Counted from the first letter of the stretch, positions 9,084 through 17,356 are shown. The stretch is 64,000 nucleotides of DNA from an uncultured Bacteroidota bacterium (GCA_902784465.1 CACZUZ010000003.1:29448-93447), one strand, 5' to 3'. Notes: generated by a model not told the origin, from the letters alone. A program made the numbers and translations.

Positions 9084-9695
9084 CTATTTCTGCGATGCCA
9101 TATACTGCTCAAGCAGACGCTGGACATACTTGCCGAAGACGTCGAACTCGATATTGACAACCGTGCCGGGCTTGAAGTTGTGGAAGTTCGTCACCTTGTA
9201 TGTGTAGGGGATGATGGCCACCGAGAACATCCCTGGCTCGGAGTCTACCACAGTGAGGCTCACACCATTAATGCTGATGCTGCCCTTGGGCACCGTGATG
9301 GAGGGGGCATTCTCTCTGTCGTACTCAAAGTAGAAGCGCCACGACCCGTTGTCGTCGACCACCTTGGTGCAGGTGGCTGTCTGGTCCACATGCCCTTGCA
9401 CAATGTGACCGTCAAAACGGCCGTCCATCCGCATCGAACGCTCCACATTGACCTCGGTACCAACCTGCCATGTGCCGAGGTTGGTCTTCAGCATGGTCTC
9501 GTCCATGGCGGTGACCACATACTGTTTCTTCGCCTTGTCTACCTTGACCACCGTGAGGCAGCATCCGTCGTGCGCCATGCTTTGGTCGATGGCAAGCTCG
9601 TCGCCAAAAGGCACCTCTAGCGTGAAATGGTAATTGGTGTTCTCTTTCTCTATCTTGACGACCTTTGCCGTCATTTCAATAATTCCTGTGAACAT
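9084..9695 (-). CDS. ribE: Riboflavin synthase, alpha chain
   Basis: Dismutates two molecules of 6,7-dimethyl-8-ribityllumazine to riboflavin. At 203 residues with the canonical start MFTGIIE it contains the two tandem lumazine-binding repeats (about residues 1-97 and 98-190), with SMAHDGCCLTV and GSISINGVSLTV at equivalent positions and the HIVQGHVDQ segment between them. It stands alone; no other rib genes are in the window. A short GATTGTTT repeat lies immediately upstream of the ATG. Confidence 0.96.
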   Translation of the reverse strand: MFTGIIEMTAKVVKIEKENTNYHFTLEVPFGDELAIDQSMAHDGCCLTVVKVDKAKKQYVVTAMDETMLKTNLGTWQVGTEVNVERSMRMDGRFDGHIVQGHVDQTATCTKVVDDNGSWRFYFEYDRENAPSITVPKGSISINGVSLTVVDSEPGMFSVAIIPYTYKVTNFHNFKPGTVVNIEFDVFGKYVQRLLEQYMASQK

Positions 9696-9733
9696 GATTA
9701 TGATTGTTTGATTGTTTGAATGCTTGAATTATA
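9696..9733. repeat. Short GATTGTTT-type repeat directly upstream of ribE start
   Basis: Starting at the base next to the ribE ATG, the plus strand reads GATTAT, GATTGTTT, GATTGTTT, GAATGCTT, GAATTATA. This is about five units of the same 8-nt period and GATT core as the arrays before cysS and pheS. Confidence 0.65.
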
Positions 9734-9797
9734 GAAACGATGATAACCCTATTTTATTGTAAATTCATATTTATTCGTGTTAAAACAATCTATGTTC

Positions 9798-9828
9798 TTG
9801 TGAATTTTGTTAATTTCGTGTAACTTTG
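9798..9828 (+). promoter_or_regulatory. Bacteroidetes promoter (TTG, 20 nt, TAACTTTG)
   Basis: TTG at 9798-9800 and TAACTTTG at 9821-9828 form a plausible -33/-7 pair, 69 bases before the lipoprotein ATG at 9898. Confidence 0.65.
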
Positions 9829-9897
9829 CCGAACAGAAATCAACATCAAAACCAAACATAACTATCAAAAAACCAAGCATTTTAAACATTAATTATC

Positions 9898-10986
9898 ATG
9901 AAAATCTTTAGACGAATTGCCATGATGGCATTTGTGACTGCCTCATTAGTACTCGCAGGATGCACCGAGAAAGACTGGGAAACCATCGACAATGCGATAT
10001 TGAATTCCCTCCCCGACAACCTTGTGGGAACCACATGGGTTTTTGACGGCACCGAGACCTACAACGGCGTGACGGCAAAAATCTATTCCACCATCCATTT
10101 CACAAGCGAAACAGAGGGCGAACTCTACCTCTCCTCCGTCTACGACGGCGACACCGTCGCCGGCAGCAACCGCATCACCTACACCTACAAGAAACCCGAC
10201 GGTGTCCTGACACTCTATATCGAAGGGGAAAGCGCCGGCACCATGGATTTCACCATAGGAGTGGGCACGCTGAACCTGAAAATCCGCAACGGCGAAGCCA
10301 TTCGCATCTACAAACTCGTGAATGAAAACCCCGAGCCCAGCAACGAACTAGTATGCAGCGAATGGGAACTCACAACGAACGAAGCCTCAGGTTTCTCCGA
10401 GAAGAGGGTCCTCTGCTTCCTTGACAACCAGAAAGCCATCATTGTCACCTTCTACACCTCACCTGAATCCTCGGAATCAGATTATGAGTATAATGAGTTC
10501 TCCTATACCGTCAACGGCAACCAGGGAAGGCTGACATTTACAAATGGAGACAACGAAACCTTCAACTTCTCAATCAACGGCAATTCGATAACCCTCTCCG
10601 ATAACTATGGGGTCACCTTAACCATGACCCGCAGAAACGCCACCTCTCCCCGGAACCTCGACGGCACATCATGGGGCAAAACCTTCAATGAAGAATACTA
10701 CTACGAGGAAAGGGAACAGTACTACCCATCACAAACAATTGTAACTTATCATTTCAACAGCAACGGCACAGGGATGGCAACCCAAGAGTTCGTGGTACCC
10801 ATACTCGATATGGACGAATCATACACACTTCAGTTCACCTACACCTACAACAGGCCTTACTGCAATATCACTGGTCAAATTGATAGCGAGACAATCAGTT
10901 TCGACGTCATTATGCTGAGCGACATGATGATCGGGTTCGACGATGAAGGCAACGTTGATGACATCCTCGACAGAATCTCAGAATAG
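9898..10986 (+). CDS. Lipoprotein with three lipocalin-like repeats
   Basis: 362 residues. The signal peptide ends in LVLAGC (lipobox, Cys21). The mature protein is three successive beta-rich segments, each opening with a Trp-containing phrase of the lipocalin-like type: GTTWVFDG (about residue 44), CSEWELTT (about 154) and GTSWGKTF (about 258). Each is followed by F/V-x-F strand patterns such as TIHFTSE and IVTYHFNSNGTG. Envelope-attached, probably a small-ligand or carbohydrate-binding module, but no ligand can be named. It has its own promoter and a strong terminator. Confidence 0.75.
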   Translation: MKIFRRIAMMAFVTASLVLAGCTEKDWETIDNAILNSLPDNLVGTTWVFDGTETYNGVTAKIYSTIHFTSETEGELYLSSVYDGDTVAGSNRITYTYKKPDGVLTLYIEGESAGTMDFTIGVGTLNLKIRNGEAIRIYKLVNENPEPSNELVCSEWELTTNEASGFSEKRVLCFLDNQKAIIVTFYTSPESSESDYEYNEFSYTVNGNQGRLTFTNGDNETFNFSINGNSITLSDNYGVTLTMTRRNATSPRNLDGTSWGKTFNEEYYYEEREQYYPSQTIVTYHFNSNGTGMATQEFVVPILDMDESYTLQFTYTYNRPYCNITGQIDSETISFDVIMLSDMMIGFDDEGNVDDILDRISE

Positions 10987-11013
10987 ACCTGCTCAACCAC
11001 AACCTTAAACGAC

Positions 11014-11048
11014 AGGAGCGGCAAGATTGATTGCCGCTCCTATTTTTT
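11014..11048 (+). terminator. Rho-independent terminator
   Basis: AGGAGCGGCAA (11014-11024) pairs perfectly with TTGCCGCTCCT (11031-11041) around a six-base loop, followed by ATTTTTT. It lies between the convergent lipoprotein and dipeptidyl-peptidase genes. Confidence 0.92.
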
Positions 11049-11063
11049 AGAGTATCCTCCGCC

Positions 11064-13055
11064 CTATTTCAGATAATCCTCGTAATATTGGAACATCTTA
11101 TAATATAGATGGTTGCGTTCACGACCACGGACATTGTGCTCGTGGTGGGGATAGACGAAGTAGTCGACCTGCTTGAGGTTGTTGATGCAACGCTCTATAA
11201 ACTCGAGGGAGTGCTGCCATACCACGGTGTTGTCTTCCGCGCCGTGGATGACCAGAAGATGTCCCTGGAGGTCTTTAGCCTTGTCGAGCAGGCTCACCCG
11301 TTCGTAACCCTCAGGGTTCTCCTGCGGAGTGTCCATATAACGCTCGCCATACATAATCTCGTACCATTTCCAGTCGATGACAGGACCGCCGGCACATCCC
11401 ACCTTGAAGACCTCGGGATGGGCCAACTTCATGGTGATGGTCATGAATCCGCCAAAGCTCCAGCCCTCAACACCTATGCGGGCCTTGTCGACATAGGGCA
11501 GCGACTGCAGGAAATTCACGCCCTCCATCTGGTCGGCCATCTCAATCTCGCCGAGATGACGGTGGGTGCAGCTCTCAAACTCGAAGCCACGGTTGTCGGT
11601 ACCACGGTTGTCGACGGTAAAGACCACATAGCCCTGCTGGGCAAGGAAGGTGAAATAGAGATTGCCGCCAGCCAGCCAGCTATCGGTGACAAGCTGCGAG
11701 TGGGGGCCACCATAGACATAGACAAGGGTGGGGTACTTCTTGCCGGGTTCCATATTCGGAGGGGTGATAAGACGGTAGTAGAGGTCGGTCTTGCCGTCAG
11801 CAGCCTTGATGGTTCCAAGCTTGATGCCAGGCATAGCATAGTCCTTCAAGGGGTTTTCGACCTTGTACAGATTAGAGACCTTATGGTTGGTAGGCTTGTT
11901 GATATTAGAGACATAGTTGGCCTCACCAGGATTGTCAACAGAATTGAAGACATCAACCATACAAGTGCCTGCTTCGTTTATGACTACTGTATGCGTACCT
12001 TCAACAGCATTGTAGTTGGTCAAACACTCCATGGTGCCCTTCTTGAGGTTCACCTTATAGGCATCGCGACCGGCGAGGTTGTTCTTGTTGGCATAGATAA
12101 AGATGTTCTCGCCCTTCTTGTCGAACTGGATAAAACCCTCTACTTCGTATTCGCCACTTGTAACCTGCTTGACGAGGCTTCCGTCGAGGTTGTAGAGATA
12201 GAGATGCTTGTAGCCGTCGCGCATCGAGAACCAGAGGAACTGGTCACCCTTGGGGGTAAATATCATAGGCTCACAAGGCTCAACATAGCGAGGGTTGGTC
12301 TCCTCGAAGAGTACCTTCATGAAGGCTCCCGTCACGGCATCGTACTGCTCAAGCCACATGTGGTTCTGCTCGCGGTTAACCTTGGCGATGAATACATATT
12401 TCTCGTCGGGGCTCCAGGCAATGTTGGTGAGGTACATCTCACGCTCGTGGACGGTGGTGTCACGAGCGGTGTTGAGGTAGACAAGTTTCTCGTTATGAGT
12501 ATCCCAAACCCCAACAGTAACCCAATGGCTCTGCATTCCAGCCATAGGGTACTTGATATTGCGTACCTCGGCCTCACGGGCTTTGGTGTTGACGAGGGGG
12601 TAGTCCACAACCATACTCTGATCCATGCGGTAGAACGCCAGACGACTCTGGTTGGGAGACCAGAAGAGACCGCCCTCGATGCCAAACTCGTTACGATGGA
12701 CGCTTTCGCCAAGAACGATGTTATAGCCATCACCGCGCTCCACCAGCTTGCCGTCGACATAGAGGCAACCCTCCTTTGTCTCGACGCGCTCGCTCGGCAC
12801 GTATTTGACAACTGCCAGATACGAGTCTTTCTCTGCGTCGGTCTGCAGACGCTCCTTTTTGCCATCAAAAACCATACAGACAGTGTCTTTCATATACATC
12901 AGTTTGTCGGTTCCGGGATCAAACATGAAACCTCGCATCGGACGCTGTGGATAGAGCTTGTAGTCCATCAGCTGGTCCCACTTCAGCATCTTGCGTTGAG
13001 CCATTGCCGTGCCTGCAAGAAGCAGCACTGCAAGAATCAATAATGTCTTTTTCAT
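11064..13055 (-). CDS. S9 family prolyl oligopeptidase (dipeptidyl-peptidase IV type)
   Basis: 663 residues with a cleavable signal peptide (MKKTLLILAVLLLAGTAMAQ). An N-terminal beta-propeller (about 25-430) with repeated IAWSPDEKYVF-like blades is followed by an alpha/beta-hydrolase domain. The triad is visible as Ser533 in GWSFGGF, Asp608 in GAEDNTV and His640 in HHEHNV. The family removes X-Pro or X-Ala di- or tripeptides from peptide N-termini; in Bacteroidales such enzymes are periplasmic and complete peptide utilisation, here plausibly downstream of the C25 protease. It is somewhat shorter than typical DPP-IV (about 730). It is followed by nothing in its own direction until ribE. Confidence 0.92.
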   Translation of the reverse strand: MKKTLLILAVLLLAGTAMAQRKMLKWDQLMDYKLYPQRPMRGFMFDPGTDKLMYMKDTVCMVFDGKKERLQTDAEKDSYLAVVKYVPSERVETKEGCLYVDGKLVERGDGYNIVLGESVHRNEFGIEGGLFWSPNQSRLAFYRMDQSMVVDYPLVNTKAREAEVRNIKYPMAGMQSHWVTVGVWDTHNEKLVYLNTARDTTVHEREMYLTNIAWSPDEKYVFIAKVNREQNHMWLEQYDAVTGAFMKVLFEETNPRYVEPCEPMIFTPKGDQFLWFSMRDGYKHLYLYNLDGSLVKQVTSGEYEVEGFIQFDKKGENIFIYANKNNLAGRDAYKVNLKKGTMECLTNYNAVEGTHTVVINEAGTCMVDVFNSVDNPGEANYVSNINKPTNHKVSNLYKVENPLKDYAMPGIKLGTIKAADGKTDLYYRLITPPNMEPGKKYPTLVYVYGGPHSQLVTDSWLAGGNLYFTFLAQQGYVVFTVDNRGTDNRGFEFESCTHRHLGEIEMADQMEGVNFLQSLPYVDKARIGVEGWSFGGFMTITMKLAHPEVFKVGCAGGPVIDWKWYEIMYGERYMDTPQENPEGYERVSLLDKAKDLQGHLLVIHGAEDNTVVWQHSLEFIERCINNLKQVDYFVYPHHEHNVRGRERNHLYYKMFQYYEDYLK

Positions 13056-13088
13056 ATTGTCTCTTTTTATTTTTTTACTGATTATTAA

Positions 13089-13814
13089 TCAATACTTTCG
13101 CCAGCAGCGGAAACGAAGGTTGAAGACTCCGAAGAAAGCCTCTTTGAAGATCTTCATGCTCATCTTGCTGGTGCCGAGGACGCGGTCGGTGAAGATGATG
13201 GGCACTTCATAGACCTTGAAGCCCAGGCGGGTGGCGGTGTACTTCATCTCTATCTGGAAGGCATAGCCGACAAACTTGACCTTGTCGAACTTCATCTTCT
13301 CCAGCACACGGCGGCTCCAGCAGACAAAACCTGCCGTGGCGTCGCACACCTTCATGCCAGTGACAAGACGCACATACTTCGAGGCATAGTAGCTCATCAT
13401 CAGTCGCCCCATGGGCCAGTTGACAACGCTTATCTTGCCATCGACATAGCGGCTGCCGACAACGACGTCGCCCTTGCCTGACGAGCAGGCATCGTAGAGG
13501 CGGATAAGGTCGTCGGGATTGTGCGAGAAGTCGGCATCCATCTCTATCATGTAGTCGTAGCCGTGCTCGTTGCCCCAGCGCATACCGTCGAGATAGGCGG
13601 TGCCCAAGCCAAGCTTGCCCTTGCGTTCCTTGATAAAGAGCCGGTCGGGGAACTCCTGCATCAGCCTCTTGACGATGTCGGCAGTGCCGTCGGGAGAGTT
13701 GTCCTCGACAATAAGCATGTGGAACTCCTTCTCGAGCGAGAAAACTTTGCGGATAATCTTTTCTATATTCTCTTTTTCGTTGTATGTCGGTGTAATAACA
13801 AGCGTGTCTGTCAT
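13089..13814 (-). CDS. Polyprenol-phosphate mannosyltransferase-like GT2 (Dpm1 family)
   Basis: 241 residues, soluble GT-A glycosyltransferase. The start LVITPTYNEKENIE, the donor-site VEDNSPDGT, GLGTAYLDGM and the metal-binding MDADFSHNP are the Dpm1/PpmS signatures. The C-terminal region has VGYAFQIEMKY and FTDRVLGTSKM. It lacks C-terminal transmembrane helices, as in the short Dpm1 class. It probably transfers mannose or a related sugar from a nucleotide donor to a polyprenyl phosphate at the inner membrane. Its own TATTTTTG -7 box lies at 13841-13848, so it is separable from the signal-peptidase/VanZ operon upstream. Confidence 0.88.
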   Translation of the reverse strand: MTDTLVITPTYNEKENIEKIIRKVFSLEKEFHMLIVEDNSPDGTADIVKRLMQEFPDRLFIKERKGKLGLGTAYLDGMRWGNEHGYDYMIEMDADFSHNPDDLIRLYDACSSGKGDVVVGSRYVDGKISVVNWPMGRLMMSYYASKYVRLVTGMKVCDATAGFVCWSRRVLEKMKFDKVKFVGYAFQIEMKYTATRLGFKVYEVPIIFTDRVLGTSKMSMKIFKEAFFGVFNLRFRCWRKY

Positions 13815-13840
13815 AAGTGAAAAAACTGTTAAAGAATTTG

Positions 13841-13870
13841 CAAAAATACTAAAAATAATCCAATCGCAAG
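13841..13870 (-). promoter_or_regulatory. Bacteroidetes promoter for the Dpm1-like gene
   Basis: On the minus strand TATTTTTG (13848-13841) is preceded by a TTG near 13870. The -33 part overlaps the upstream arm of the terminator hairpin at 13863-13891, so termination of one transcript and initiation of the next share sequence. Confidence 0.6.
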
Positions 13871-13891
13871 CAACTAACAGCTGCTTGCGAT
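13863..13891 (-). terminator. Inverted repeat, terminator of the PqqD/HprK/S26-VanZ operon
   Basis: ATCGCAAGCA (13863-13872) and TGCTTGCGAT (13882-13891) are perfect inverted copies with a nine-base loop. On the minus strand the stem is followed by TGGATTATTTTTAG, a moderate U-tract. It lies 25 bases after the stop of the S26-VanZ gene. Confidence 0.65.
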
Positions 13892-13915
13892 GGCAATGTA
13901 TTGATTGAACGAGGA

Positions 13916-14719
13916 TTATTTTTTCAACAGGCGAATAATAACCCAGCCCAAAGTGACGCCCAAAAAGTTTGCTATGAGGTCATTGATGTCGAAACCCCGA
14001 TAGGGCAGCAGATATTGCACCGACTCGGTGACGACACTCACGGCAACACCCATCAGCCACACTGCCGCATTGGGATTACGCCCTCGGCGGCTCAAAAAAC
14101 GGAAATCCATCAAGAAAAAGGCACTTGGCAGGTAAACCGAGGCATGGAGTAGGTGGTCGAGACGGATACCAAAAACAAAATTGTTGAGGGGCAGACCGGT
14201 GAAGCCCATCGGCGCCCACATCAAGATGAGAAGGAATGCGAAATAGAGCCAGCGCATCCATCTGCGATTGCGGCGTGAGAGAAGAATGCGGACAGCGTTG
14301 ATGAGCGAACGCCTCTTCACCACCCACCGTGAGCGGCGGCGCCACGACACCGAGTCGCAATCGTCCTGGCTGCCATCGCCATGCTCCACGACCTTCAGGC
14401 GGGCCAACACATCATTGCGTCCCACACGCTCCTTGCGCATACAGTTGTCGCCGCGGAAGACCATCACGTCACCTTCGATGCCCATCAGGCGATGGACAAC
14501 GCATTGACCTTCGAATAGAAAAAGATAGATGTCGCCAACCCGCATTTCGTCGCGCAAAGGCTCTAGCTGTATGATGTCGGAGCGTCCATCGATGAGCGGA
14601 AGCATGCTGCTACCGCCGAAGGATATGCGCACCGTCAGTCCCTGACTTAACCGGTCACGCATCTCTTCGACAACAAAACTCTCAGCATTGTTGGGAATGA
14701 TTATTCGATGACTATCCAT
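13916..14719 (-). CDS. Signal-peptidase-like (S24/S26) domain fused to VanZ-like membrane domain
   Basis: 267 residues in two parts. Residues about 1-115 resemble S24/S26 signal peptidases: SMLP with candidate nucleophile Ser38 in FGGSSMLPLI, and VVHRL with His76, the Ser/His arrangement of SipW/ER-type enzymes, followed by VFRGDN. Unlike ordinary signal peptidases it has no N-terminal membrane anchor. Residues about 150-267 are VanZ-like, with several membrane helices and the family residues DHLLHA, TESVQ (Glu232, Gln235), PYRGFDINDLIAN. The gene is last in an operon after a PqqD-type gene and an HPr-kinase-like gene and overlaps the latter by 8 nt. A role in proteolytic processing at the membrane of a PqqD-dependent product is inferred. 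I know of no characterised protein with this fusion. Confidence 0.78.
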   Translation of the reverse strand: MDSHRIIIPNNAESFVVEEMRDRLSQGLTVRISFGGSSMLPLIDGRSDIIQLEPLRDEMRVGDIYLFLFEGQCVVHRLMGIEGDVMVFRGDNCMRKERVGRNDVLARLKVVEHGDGSQDDCDSVSWRRRSRWVVKRRSLINAVRILLSRRNRRWMRWLYFAFLLILMWAPMGFTGLPLNNFVFGIRLDHLLHASVYLPSAFFLMDFRFLSRRGRNPNAAVWLMGVAVSVVTESVQYLLPYRGFDINDLIANFLGVTLGWVIIRLLKK

Positions 14720-15632
14720 TGGCGAGGAAGATTGTGTTGCAGCTCAGCCTTGCCGCATCGGCATCGGGAAGGCACTCAAGGTGATAGACCGGCACTGACG
14801 AGATGATGCCCGAGAGTATTTCCATCAGATAGTCTGTGTAGTAATCGTCCTGTGCCAGGGCCGGCGGCAACGAAGGGTGAATGGCCGCAAAAGCACGTGT
14901 AGTGGATAGGCGGTGGATGGCATTGTAGGGTGCTTGCGACAACCTCACAATGGCAGCCACAGGAAAGGAACGTGGCACAAAACAGGGCGTCTTGCCGCTC
15001 CACGGCGAGCCGTATGCCACCAGAAGGTCTTGTTCGCCATTGGCGTGAACGCCATCTCTATTCTTCGGCTTGAAAAGCCTTATCATCGGGCTGTCGTCGT
15101 TCAGCAGACGGGCATCATCGATATGGTTTAACCATAGGCGTGTGTGGGTACTCTTGCCTGTACCTGACTCGCCGAGGAAGAGCACAGCCTTGCCCTGGTG
15201 GACAATGGTTGACGAATGGACAAAAGTGAGCCTCGAAGGGGTGGCAAGCAATCCAACTGCAAACCACATCGCAAAACGCAGGGCGTTGCGGTCGGGGATT
15301 AAAGTGGACTCGACAACAGAACTGCCGCGACGGTAGCTCATAATAGCCAGTGGGGAACCCTCACCATCGGGAAGCATGGTGAAACTGTAGAGGTCGCCGT
15401 CGACATGAAAGAGACAACGACTATTAATCTCCTGGAAAACGAAACTGTTGAGCAACGTAGCCTGTTCCGACGGCAGGCTGACATCGCACCCGAAACGGAC
15501 TACCCATTGGGGTGCAGCATCGGTTGCAAAACGTGTATAGGCTTCATTGTTGGTAAAGAAAGCAACCTCGTCGCCCTCGACACCAACAACGTGCCCACCT
15601 AATGACATACAAAACGACTGCTGTGAATTCAT
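14712..15632 (-). CDS. HPr kinase-like P-loop kinase (PqqD-associated)
   Basis: An ATG at 15632 gives 306 residues; a TTG at 15644 overlapping the pqqD-like stop would add four. The C-terminal half carries the HprK/PEPCK-like kinase signature: HSSTIVHQGKAVLFLGESGT with Walker A GESGTGKST (residues 154-162) and LLNDDSP (Asp179-Asp180, metal-binding). The N-terminal half (about 1-115) is a poorly conserved domain. It is not the classical HprK that phosphorylates HPr, because there are no pts genes here and the N-terminal domain differs. Related kinases next to PqqD-like proteins occur in peptide-modification clusters; in paeninodin-type lasso-peptide clusters such a kinase phosphorylates the precursor. 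Its substrate here is unknown. Confidence 0.8.
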   Translation of the reverse strand: MNSQQSFCMSLGGHVVGVEGDEVAFFTNNEAYTRFATDAAPQWVVRFGCDVSLPSEQATLLNSFVFQEINSRCLFHVDGDLYSFTMLPDGEGSPLAIMSYRRGSSVVESTLIPDRNALRFAMWFAVGLLATPSRLTFVHSSTIVHQGKAVLFLGESGTGKSTHTRLWLNHIDDARLLNDDSPMIRLFKPKNRDGVHANGEQDLLVAYGSPWSGKTPCFVPRSFPVAAIVRLSQAPYNAIHRLSTTRAFAAIHPSLPPALAQDDYYTDYLMEILSGIISSVPVYHLECLPDADAARLSCNTIFLANG

Positions 15633-15640
15633 CGGACAGT

Positions 15641-15910
15641 TCAACCTTCGATAATGTTATGCTGTTTGAGGGTGTCAACCCATTTCTGGGCATCAGCAGT
15701 GGCCGTGGCCTCGTCGACATCGAAACGGTCGAGGAGCAGCCGGCTCACGTCAGCCAGTTCGAAATCACGTCCCAACAACTCGTTCCACAGATAGAGAGAT
15801 GTAGGATTGAGGGAAATAACGGTGGTCATATCACCGGGATTACGACCTTGGAGCAGTACGATATCCTCGTCGGCAACATGGCGTACTTTGAATTTGGAAA
15901 GAATTTTCAT
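15641..15910 (-). CDS. PqqD-family peptide-binding protein
   Basis: 89 residues, the size of a stand-alone PqqD/RRE protein. It shows the family pattern: an N-terminal strand pair (FKVRHVADEDIVLLQG), TVISLNPTSLYLWNELLG, then helices with VSRLLLDRFDVDEATATADA and a C-terminal LKQHNIIEG. In RiPP pathways such proteins bind the leader of a precursor peptide and present it to modifying enzymes. It is first in the operon, 9 nt before the kinase ATG. No radical SAM or cyclase gene follows. A candidate promoter is at 16064-16071, leaving a leader of about 145 nt. Confidence 0.82.
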   Translation of the reverse strand: MKILSKFKVRHVADEDIVLLQGRNPGDMTTVISLNPTSLYLWNELLGRDFELADVSRLLLDRFDVDEATATADAQKWVDTLKQHNIIEG

Positions 15911-15964
15911 TTCGTTATGGAATTAAACAACAATAACAAAGAAGAACTGGAACGCTGCAACACT

Positions 15965-16033
15965 TCAAATAGTGTCACAACAAAATATGCACTGCAAGCA
16001 CCAGAAAAACAAGAGACTGTATAGCAATGCCAT
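15965..16033 (-). CDS. Possible 22-residue hydrophobic Cys-rich leader ORF
   Basis: In the leader of the PqqD-family gene the minus strand encodes a free-standing ATG ORF of 22 residues beginning MALLYSLLFFWCLQ, with four Cys in its second half and ending at TGA 54 nt before the PqqD start. It would be a membrane-spanning or aggregating peptide. It could be a regulatory leader peptide, an atypical precursor peptide or chance. There is no codon-level proof, so the call is weak. Confidence 0.25.
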   Translation of the reverse strand: MALLYSLLFFWCLQCIFCCDTI

Positions 16034-16063
16034 ACAACAACTATTTCCACTACTCACAGAGTA

Positions 16064-16071
16064 CAAAAATA
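16064..16071 (-). promoter_or_regulatory. Candidate -7 box (TATTTTTG) of the PqqD/HprK/S26-VanZ operon
   Basis: The minus strand reads TATTTTTG, matching TAnnTTTG, with a C-poor, T-rich spacer upstream. It is back to back with the purM -7 box 30 bases away. Confidence 0.5.
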
Positions 16072-16101
16072 CATTTTTTTCTACAATTAGCAAAAAAATA
16101 G

Positions 16102-16109
16102 TATTTTTG
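16102..16109 (+). promoter_or_regulatory. -7 box (TATTTTTG) of purM
   Basis: TATTTTTGC lies 45 bases before the purM ATG at 16155. It supports the shorter purM start, because the longer open frame would begin upstream of the promoter. Confidence 0.65.
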
Positions 16110-16154
16110 CATTCCAATTTCCACTCCCAAAAAACCAAAAACTGCAAAACCAAT

Positions 16155-17324
16155 ATGCCACTCAAATATAACCTACGCGGAGTTTCTGCCGCAAAAGAAG
16201 ATGTCCACAACGCCATAAAAAACATCGACAAAGGCCTGTTTCCTAAAGCCTTCTGCAAGATAATCCCCGACATTCTTGGTGGCGACGACAAGTACTGCAA
16301 CATCATGCACGCCGACGGGGCCGGCACAAAGTCTTCGTTGGCTTACCTCTACTGGAAAGAGACTGGCGACCTGAGCGTATGGAAAGGCATTGCCATCGAT
16401 GCTGTGGTGATGAACCTCGACGACCTGCTCTGCGTAGGCGCCGTCGACAACATCTTGCTCAGCAGCACCATAGGACGCAACAAGAAACTCATACCCGGCG
16501 AGGTTATCAGTGCCGTGATTAACGGCACCGAAGAGTTCCTCCAGCAGATGCGCGACCTTGGCATCGGCATCACCCTGACGGGTGGCGAGACCGCCGATGT
16601 CGGCGACCTGGTACGCACCATCATCGTCGACAGCACAGTGACCGCCCGTATGCGACGCTCCGATGTGGTGGACAACGCCAACATCAAGCCTGGCAACGTC
16701 ATAGTAGGTCTGGCCTCGTTTGGTAAAGCCAGCTATGAGACAGAATACAATGGAGGCATGGGCAGCAACGGCCTCACCTCGGCACGTCACGATGTCTTCT
16801 CAAAATATTACGCCGAGACATTCCCCGAGAGTTACGACCACAACCTGCCAAACGAAGTGGTCTACTGCGGACACAAGCGACTTACCGACACAACGGAGGT
16901 TGAAGGGGTGGATGCCGGCAAGATGGTCCTCTCCCCCACTCGCACCTATGCGCCCGTGATTCGCCGCGTGCTTGACGAATACCGCCCAAAAATCGACGGC
17001 ATGATTCACTGCAGCGGCGGCGCCCAAACCAAGGTTCTGCACTTCATCGACAAGCTTCATGTGGTGAAAGACAACCTCTTCCCCGTTCCTCCCCTCTTCC
17101 GCCTCATTCAAGAGCAAAGCGGTACCGAATGGAGAGAGATGTACACCGTCTTCAATATGGGTCACCGCATGGAAATATATACCGATGAGGCTACCGCCAA
17201 AGGCATTATCGACATTGCACGCAGTTTCAACATCGATGGACGCATTATCGGCCGCTGTGAGGAATACGACAAGGCCCAGGTCACCGTCAGCAGCGAACAC
17301 GGTCAGTTTGTATACAACAACTAA
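16155..17324 (+). CDS. purM: Phosphoribosylformylglycinamidine cyclo-ligase (AIR synthetase)
   Basis: Converts FGAM plus ATP to aminoimidazole ribotide in purine synthesis. The ATG at 16155 gives 389 residues beginning MPLKYNLRGVSAAKEDVHNA, the family N-terminus; an upstream extension of 61 codons is rejected because it precedes the promoter. Motifs include HADGAGTKSSLAY, VMNLDDLLCVGA, TGGETADVGDLVRT and the C-terminal FNMGHRMEIY. At 389 residues it is longer than the E. coli enzyme (about 345), as is usual for Bacteroidetes. Monocistronic, with a strong terminator. Confidence 0.94.
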   Translation: MPLKYNLRGVSAAKEDVHNAIKNIDKGLFPKAFCKIIPDILGGDDKYCNIMHADGAGTKSSLAYLYWKETGDLSVWKGIAIDAVVMNLDDLLCVGAVDNILLSSTIGRNKKLIPGEVISAVINGTEEFLQQMRDLGIGITLTGGETADVGDLVRTIIVDSTVTARMRRSDVVDNANIKPGNVIVGLASFGKASYETEYNGGMGSNGLTSARHDVFSKYYAETFPESYDHNLPNEVVYCGHKRLTDTTEVEGVDAGKMVLSPTRTYAPVIRRVLDEYRPKIDGMIHCSGGAQTKVLHFIDKLHVVKDNLFPVPPLFRLIQEQSGTEWREMYTVFNMGHRMEIYTDEATAKGIIDIARSFNIDGRIIGRCEEYDKAQVTVSSEHGQFVYNN

Positions 17325-17356
17325 ACCTCTACAAACAAAACCTGTACATTCATGAA

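Noticed and set aside
11109-13043. A 644-codon plus-strand frame antisense to the dipeptidyl-peptidase gene
   Set aside because: It is a full shadow of a well-supported S9 peptidase; the translation is Val/Leu/Gly-rich and without motifs.
14712-15632. Classical HPr kinase/phosphorylase
   Set aside because: The N-terminal half is not that of HprK, no pts genes are near, and the gene is coupled to pqqD-like and signal-peptidase-like genes.
15972-16154. 61-codon N-terminal extension of purM
   Set aside because: It begins upstream of the purM -7 box, and the family N-terminus matches the ATG at 16155.
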